Translations under genes and position numbers: made by a program | In this document: positions 57,061-64,000 of the stretch, piece by piece | How positions within the stretch are numbered: position 1 is the first letter of the stretch | Layout of the letters: every line of letters begins with the position of its first letter | From: Myrica gale | Taxonomy: Eukaryota; Streptophyta; Magnoliopsida; Fagales; Myricaceae | Length of the DNA: 64,000 nt | Reading direction: 5' to 3' | Assembly: GCA_963930655.1 (NCBI GenBank) | Contig: OZ005601.1 | Location: forward strand, 25,296,921-25,360,920 | Notes under the pieces: model-generated | What the model was told of the DNA's origin: nothing | The model's database searches: none | The model's input: only the letters and a program-made list of their open reading frames with translations

Positions 57061-58631
57061 AAATACATGTGGTATCAGAAATTTACTTTTAGGAAATAAT
57101 ATTTTTAAGGAATAAATCAAATACTGAAAATTATAATACTTTACTGAAACATAATTCACTTGAAACTATTTTACAGTATAAATTACTTCACATCAAAAGA
57201 AACAGAGTCTAAATCATCGATAAAATTTTGAGATAACTTTTCTTATTTTTTATTGAATCCGTGTATATGTGAGTAGTATAACCGGGATTAATATGCTAAA
57301 ATCAAACTTTTGTATAGATTTTTTTTGGTGCAAATAAATTCTTAATAGAAAAATCACAAATTTACAATACTAGCACTTATAAACAATGTAGCATGAAGGG
57401 AAGGTTCTGATACCACATGTTACAAACCATACTAAATCATATGATATATATACGCAACAGAACTTGGATGGACATATATATCTCTAGCTAACTATCATTG
57501 TTAAGTGTTTGAACTTTATGCAAAAGAAAACACATGTGAGTCAATGGAGTACACAAGCTTTATTAACAGGATAGCCTCGGGACCCTACTCAGAATTTTAC
57601 TCTAATTATTCCTCCTATCAAGAAATAAAATTATATTTCAATTAAACCTCCATAACCTTAGTGTTCTCCTAGGTAAAAGTCTAGCCACCCCATAATTAAA
57701 TAAATTTGTATAGTACTCGCGAAGTGTGGCAACTTAAGAAAATATTTTACAACTTATATATGCCTATAGAAAGATAACTCAGATTGCCAGCTTAATTAGG
57801 CAACTTTTTTGGCCCAATTCCAACAGCCAAATACTCGAGAAAAACGAAGACAAATTAGCGCGCGCACACAAATGTATATATATATATAAATCAATCTCAG
57901 AGTACTTCAAGTACTTTTTGTTTTTGTGGGGAAATAACTATAATGGAAGCACAAATTCAGCTGTTTACGTAGAATAAATAAATAGGCAGTGAGAATGGAA
58001 TCGTTTATGAGATAAAAGACAACCGGCACAAAATTATTGGCCGTACAGGCGAAATAACAGAAGGTGTAGCAAATTTCCTTCCGTTCACTACACGCCACAC
58101 GGCCGAAGCAATTTTTTTTCCCCTCAGAATCGTTTGAATCTTCATCTGCATCCTTGATACAAGGATCACCATTCACCAGTTTCCCCGGACCTCCGAATGG
58201 AAGGAATTATGAGGCGCCAGAAGTACGCGTACAAGACAGTCTAAAGCAATATCAGAGCTGGCATCATGATCATCAGGCGGAGGAGATGATCCTTTTCAAC
58301 TTTGACCTAACTTCTATATATTTTCAATGAAACCCAACTAACTCTTGGAGAAAACAGAAATAAATTAAAAGAGAAGAGGATTCGAATATGTTTGATGTTT
58401 GACTTTTCTGCGAGTCTTCCACCGCCAAAAGGCCAAATTTTCCATGATTATGTCGTATAGGGTCCAAGTCAATGTCTTTAAAAGCTTCCCCTCCACCTCT
58501 AGCATTTTGGCTTGGTTTTTCTGGATAACATTCTTGATTTTCACATTTAAAGAAGCAGCTGCCTCTGAAGAATCACCATGCAGAAAACACAAGACCAATG
58601 GGAAGCAACTCTATTTATGCTGGAAAAGGGC
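57061..58631. other. upstream region of the 5-phosphatase gene
   Basis: Mostly AT-rich. At 57906-58176 on the minus strand an open frame contains a cysteine-rich stretch (CFGRVACSERKEICYTFCYF); no signal peptide is joined in frame and I do not recognise the family, so I do not call it a gene. Confidence 0.3.
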
Positions 58632-58639
58632 TTATAAAG
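58632..58639 (+). promoter_or_regulatory. TATA-like box of the 5-phosphatase gene
   Basis: TTATAAAG about 140 bp before the ATG at 58777. Confidence 0.35.
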
Positions 58640-58776
58640 CGGTTGGTTCAATATTCTTCCTGAAAATTCTACATCTTTTGCAGCAATAATATTTTTCTAG
58701 AGAATCTATCTTATTACTGTCTTCCCTAGCCATAATATAATCTCCTTTTATGGTTTACAAGATTTTAGGTTGAGAA

Positions 58777-61700
58777 ATGGGATTCGGGCTTTCAAGTTTA
58801 ATCTACAGAGCACGATCCAGGTTGATCAAGAGAAAGCCGGCGGGTTTTATGAACCACCACGCAGCAAATCATGAAGGAATAAAGTCCGTTCGGGTGGACA
58901 ATCTCTGCGATTTCTCAAGCAAGTCGGATCTCTGCATCTGTATTATCACTTGGAACATGAACGGACAGGTGACATCATCTCCATGCAAAATACTAAACGT
59001 CGAAATTAAACTCCTGTCATGCACATATGGTTGTCTGCCCCGATTATGTTAGATCTTAATTATATATATTTTCCCTTGCTGAATTTGTATGCTACTGACA
59101 TTAACTTGCTACGAAGGCCTCTTACGAAGATGTGGCAGAACTCGTTGGGGGAACCCGAAAATTGGATCTTCTCGTCATAGGCTTGCAAGAGGTTCCACGA
59201 AAAAACATCCTACCGCTATTGCAGGCGGCTGTAGCAGAAACCCACATGTAAGAGACTACTTCCTTTTCCTACGCGCTTGTTTTTATGTTTTGATGACTCT
59301 TAATGCAAGTCTTTTTATTAGAACCCACATGGAAGCTAGGTGTGCAGACTTTGTCGACATATAAGACAGTGTATGCTGTATGGTCATAATCTTTCCCTGC
59401 AATTTGTGTCTTAAAGTGCCAGGGGAGTTGTTAAATGTCTTCGTTGATGATGACAACCCTAACTTACCCTAAAGTATCGATCAACATCAGTCCATAGACG
59501 TCTGCGTCTTTTATTTCAAAGGTTGATATGCTACATGAACCGTATAGATAAATTACCTGGCTGGGATTAACATATAGTACTGAAAGAAACAAAGACACTT
59601 GCGATTGAATTGGGATATAATTTCTTCCCTCGAGATATTACTACCTAAGGAAAACACTACATTGTCTCATTGAAGCATGAGGTAAAAAATATTACTCTGC
59701 AATATAAACTATAAAATTTTCAATATTAAATTCTCGAATTACCAAAATTTCTCCACCCTTAATAAGATCTAGTGGCTGAAACAAGGAGAAAGTCTAAACA
59801 GTCGAACCCTAAGCAAGGGATATGACTTTCAGAGTTCAAGAGAAAAATACGACAAAATTAGACGTCGTTTGGGCTTCAACAAAACATTGAACTTAATTAG
59901 AGTTTGTGGTTTCAAAGTAATTTAATTACCTGTTTAGTCATTTTTCTTTCATTTGTCCCCATATTTTTCTCTTGTATATATACTCTACATTTTATATTCC
60001 ACTTGAGCTGGTCGTTGATTTTATAATTAATTAAATTTATTTTGTGACTGAAGACTGCTAGAGAGAGCCACGATGCAATCCCTGCAGCTGTATGTATTTG
60101 GACGAGAGAACTCAGATTTTCTCACCGAAGGTAATTAAGGTTTAACCAAGACCATTTCTTCCTTAAGGCCGTCAATTAATTAAGCTCGAATTATGTTTTT
60201 CCTATTGTTTTGGATAATGATGATCATCGCTTTGATCTAAAATTTCTTCTGTCCACATTCTGGTCTCTTAGAATTGCACGTAGATAAGCATTCTCTTGGA
60301 GGATGTGGAGGATTAGTAAGGAGAAAGAAAGGGGCCGTGGCAATCCGGATCAACTACAAAGGCATCCGAATGGTGTTCATATCATGCCACCTCTCCGGTA
60401 AGCTTAGCCTTTATGTTTTCCCCTGGATTTTAATCACATGCATGCAATAATCTCTGCCGAGAAAAGTCGCAAGTCGTAACAATCCCGAAATATTTCAAGC
60501 GATCTATGCCTGTCGGCCCTGTCCAAGTTTCACCTGCCCTCACAGGCCCATCTCATGTTTCATGGACCAAAACTTTAAGCCCATCAGGGATTTCCGTCGT
60601 GCGTTTAATGAAGCGTCGGACAATAATACTAAAATCTACAACCTTTTGTATTATTATTTTTATTTAAATGCACATATATTTATGTATTTATTTTGTGGTG
60701 ATGCAGCTCATGCTGGTAAAGTAGAAGAGCGGAATTCGGAGTGCAGGCACATATCGCATTCCCTCTTTTCCAAGCTCTGGAACCCTTATGCCAGACCAGC
60801 CCACATCACTGTGTGGTTGGGAGATCTGAATTACAGGGTACAAGGGATTGAGACACATCCAGCAAGAAATCTAATCCAGAACGACCTTCATAAAGTAATT
60901 AGTTATCAACATATTCTCCAGAAATAAAATATAGATGTATAATTTTGCAACTGTACGTTTCTTGTGGAAGTTTGGGATAGACGTTGCTAATTCTCAACGT
61001 GCGCTGATATATATTTATATATGTGCAGATGCTCGCCAGCAAAGATCAACTCTTACAAGAGGCTGAAAGATCGGGACATGTCTTTAATGGGTATTGTGAG
61101 GGGACATTGACATTCAAACCGACCTACAAATATAACGTTGGAAGTAGCAAGTACGATACCAGTTACAAGGTACCACCTTTCTTAAGGTCTGAACTTTCGA
61201 ATAGAATGGGCAACTCTTACAAAGCACAGAGAGGCACGGTAACAACATAAATTACCTCTTGCTCCATGGGGCGCTAGTCCAACGGTTGGGAGGTTGGCCT
61301 CCAAGTGCTCAACGCATCAAGCTTGAGTTAATTGTGTGTGAGTTTGATACTCTTGCCGTTGGGCGAGTCTCAGACTTATTGCGTATGAGATTGTAGGGCG
61401 GTTTAATGCACACCATCTAAGGAAAATTTACTCCCGGTACAGGTCTAGACTAATAGGGTAATTCACATAGTAGTTTAGGCTTGAATAATAATTACATCTT
61501 ACACGAGCACGTCTATCAAATACTTCTTTATATTCACCAAATGGAGTTGCAAATTATAAAACTCAATTACCTATTTGTATTCTGTGGGAATATTCAAAAC
61601 ACGCATACAATTAATTCATAAACTGCATGTAAATTGAGAAAGTTATAGGGTTTACATAGTTTTGATATTGTTTATATGAATCTACGTAATTTTAATGACA

Positions 61701-61911
61701 TGTTTGTAATTTACAGGTTAGAGTCCCCTCGTGGACAGATCGGATATTGTTCAAGATAGAAGATTCAGAGAAAATTAATGGGACTTTACATTCTTACGAA
61801 TCAATGGACGACGTATTCAGCTCTGATCATAAACCAGTGAGAGCTCACCTCTGTTTAAAAGTACTTGACACATTAATCTCACCATCCACGGGCAGAACGA
61901 CAATATCCTAG
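58777..61911 (+). CDS. type I inositol polyphosphate 5-phosphatase, complete, seven exons
   Basis: Exons: 58777-58968, 59117-59247, 60054-60130, 60272-60397, 60707-60894, 61029-61169, 61717-61911. All are GT/AG and in phase, total 1050 nt, 349 residues. Motifs in order: ITWNMNGQ (end of exon 1), LDLLVIGLQEVPRKN, SLGGCGGLVRRKKGAVAIR, MVFISCHLSAHAGKVEERN, the catalytic motif WLGDLNYR (exon 5), GYCEGTLTFKPTYKY, and the second catalytic motif PSWTDRILFK followed by SSDHKPVRAHL (exon 7). These enzymes remove the 5-phosphate from inositol phosphates or phosphoinositides and damp calcium and lipid signalling. The basic N-terminus (RARSRLIKRKP) is short and there is no WD40 region. The length and short N-terminus recall Arabidopsis 5PTASE11, though I cannot confirm orthology. 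The long introns (59248-60053, 61170-61716) hold nothing recognised apart from a possible SINE in the last. Confidence 0.93.
61264..61420 (+). repeat. possible tRNA-derived SINE in the last intron of the 5-phosphatase gene
   Basis: The box-A-like GGGCGCTAGTCCAACGG and a later GAGTTTGATACTC (box-B-like) resemble the tRNA-related head of plant SINEs. Ends not determined. Confidence 0.3.
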
Positions 61912-64000
61912 GTCCTCTACGAAAACCATGCATTTTTAAAGAAACAACCTTATGTAGAAGGTCTGTGGACCACTATCCAGTCTATGCAAACCCATCCAGA
62001 GTAGTTTAATATTAAGATGCACCTAGGAGCACAGTTTCAGGTCCAGTTTCCTCATATCAGATTGATGACTTACGTAGAAGGTCTGTGGACCGCTACGTTA
62101 ACATTGTCGGAGTTTTTCTGTGCTTTAGATGAACTCACGCTGGTGGACGTATTGTATATAAACGTTTCTTCTCGTTTAAAAAAAAAAATCTATAAAACCC
62201 ATGTATAAACAGGAAACTAGTTTTAGAATATCCTAGAAACCAGGGAATAAGCAAAGCAAATATTAAATTGATATAGGTGGCGTATTTTGAGGTCTAACTA
62301 TCCGTGACTATCGTGGAAGTTCCCATTTGGAAAATCTTCTTTTTTCTAGTGTCTCCCATCTGGCAAAATACGTATCCATGTTTTCGTTCACATCAGAAAA
62401 ATGAAGTGGAAGTCAGCGTTAGCCCATAGGTAGCGTCCTACAGCATCTTCTTATGATCGACGTCGACGATGTTGATAGTTTCCAAGTGTTAGCAAAACAA
62501 TATTTTAGTCAAAACTGCATTTTATTTTTAATTCAAATTTAAGGATATAAATACTATTACTATATATTTCTTTGATTGAGAGATTACTCATGCAGCTCTA
62601 ACGGGGAAAGAAAGTAGTAATTAATTTAGCTAACATTCATTAGTTCGCGTTAGAATATTATTCAAGTATTCTTATATAAATTATGATTTGTGCGACAACA
62701 AAGGGGAGAGGCCATATAGCCCCTTATTTTGAATCAATGCCATGAAAAAGAGTTGTTCTATTATTGCTCTAATTATCTAATATTATACCATCTACTCGAG
62801 GGCATGCAGCTCAATGGAAAGTATAAACGAGGCCTTTTAGTTTATAATTATAATACTATATTCAAAAATTATATTCCTTGCTTTCTGTATATGAAAATCT
62901 ATTAAAATAAAAATACAGAACTGATTTAAAAAGAGAAATTAATATAAAATTTAAGAAGTATAATTTTAAAAGCAATAAATACTATCTGGGGTATTAAAAT
63001 ATAACTCCTACTAAACTGTCAATTGGTATTTTTTCTTATCCTCGTATCTTGCAAAAATGCAAACTTAGGTAAGTTTATTAAAAACTATTATTATATATAA
63101 AGTTATAATATATAATAATAACGTATCTCATTTAGCTCCTTCATGCCTACTATAACTGGTTATTTCGGTTTTATACTAGCGGCTTAAACTATAAGCCCAG
63201 CTCTATTTATTGGTCTGAGCAAGATACGACTTATTCGAAATTAATTGAATGAACAATTCATAAAATTGAATCTTTCTCTGAGATTCTGGGTATTCCATAG
63301 TTCCTTCCCGCGTCAATTGCTAATTCTTGGTCATTGAGATTCATGGGCGATTCAGATGTTTATTTAGCTTTGGAACCCTCTCTTTTTTTTCCCTTTCAAA
63401 CAAATCGAAATGATTGAAGTTTTTCTATTTTAAATCGTGTTAGGTCTAATTCCTATTAGGTTAGATTATTCGTAAATGCATATTTACAATACAAACGCGG
63501 TGATCAGTTTTACCTTTGATTAATTAACATCTCTTTTTTTTTTATCTCCCCCTTTCTTTAATCCACAGGAGGTAAAATTCAGGTTGCTGTTCAAGTTAGT
63601 GAAAGAGATTAGGAGTTTATGGATTAATTGGTAAGCATTCTTGGGCATGCAAGTTCCTTCGAAACTCTCTTTTTTCTGGCCCTTGCCCCTTAGTTTGTTT
63701 GTTTATCTTTCAATGTACTTTGCTGATATGCGTGTACGGTAAAGATTTATCCGATGGTACAAGTTTTGGAGCTTACCCACTTGATGAATTTGGAAGAACG
63801 CAGAACTTTCACCGAAAAGCATCAAACACCTAACCATCTTCGAGCGAGAAATTATTATAATTTGTTGTCGGTTTGACTTTCACCGGCGTTCTGATTAGTC
63901 AGTTCCTAATAGATGATCAGTTTCCCAAAAGCCATCTTCTCATTAGAAAAAAAGGCCACCAAAGAAGCCATCTTTATTGACAGAGTCTACTTCAGGACCA
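61912..64000. other. 3' flank of the 5-phosphatase gene and intergenic DNA
   Basis: A 20-bp word (GTAGAAGGTCTGTGGACC...) occurs at ~61955 and ~62075. At 63570 a good acceptor (CTTTAATCCACAG) precedes a short frame (VKFRLLFKLVKEIRSLW) that could be the start of a neighbouring gene running out of the window; not enough to call. Otherwise AT-rich and unrecognised. Confidence 0.3.

Noticed and set aside
57408-57440. TGATACCACATGTTAC resembling an LTR end with a tRNA-Met primer site
   Set aside because: No partner LTR, purine tract or coding remnant could be found nearby.
57907-58176. Cysteine-rich minus-strand ORF
   Set aside because: No signal peptide in frame, no recognised cysteine pattern; kept only as a note.
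1-64000. CRISPR arrays, rRNA, tRNA genes
   Set aside because: None seen; the repeats present are transposon ends, tandem duplications or microsatellites.

Overview
The window is nuclear DNA of a flowering plant, very probably a woody eudicot. The host genes have plant-type short exons with GT/AG introns and plant-specific families (MLO, DETOXIFICATION/MATE, ARIADNE RBR ligase, inositol polyphosphate 5-phosphatase, DUF616). The space between them is packed with nested transposable elements. I saw no bacterial operons, CRISPR arrays, rRNA or convincing tRNA genes.

Layout. 1-1773: 3' end of an MLO gene (+) whose last coding exon is split by a 1.1 kb TRIM-type LTR element. 2367-2627: N-terminal fragment of an ASPG1-like aspartic protease (-). 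3216-12222: scattered, broken exons of a SAC3-family-C-like gene (-), split by a Copia element (3436-8371) and by a second Copia fragment with one LTR (10195-11723). 13139-13270: possible small secreted peptide (-). 13492-20798: gag-only Copia element (-) whose LTR was entered by a 4.5 kb Mutator-like element (13527-18038) with ~440-bp terminal inverted repeats and a BTB-domain cargo ORF. 22057-23000: truncated Copia (+). 23001-30120: two exons of a DUF616/MUCI70-like gene (-) with a young, whole-looking Gypsy chromovirus (23913-29490) in its intron. 31376-32877: non-autonomous hAT. 33927-38250: six-exon ARIADNE-like gene (-) with coding defects. 38413-40326 and 40391-41405: two more hATs, the second carrying an exon of a MATE gene. 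41704-43628: element with ~300-bp inverted ends. 45165-49855: hAT with a decayed transposase. 50556-53668: complete nine-exon MATE transporter (-). 58777-61911: complete seven-exon inositol 5-phosphatase (+), preceded by a decayed copy of its exon 6.

The MATE and 5-phosphatase genes are the only two host genes that look intact from start to stop; their exon lengths sum to multiples of three (1443 and 1050 nt) and all splice phases agree. The other host genes are split, truncated or frameshifted. The main theme is gene capture and gene disruption: exon cargo in a MULE and in a hAT, LTR elements within exons or introns of four genes, and clean target-site duplications that allow the order of events to be read. 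I did not find a clearly new biochemical system. The strongest candidates for follow-up are the BTB-carrying MULE nested in a gag-only retroelement, the MATE-exon-carrying hAT, and the TRIM-split MLO exon.
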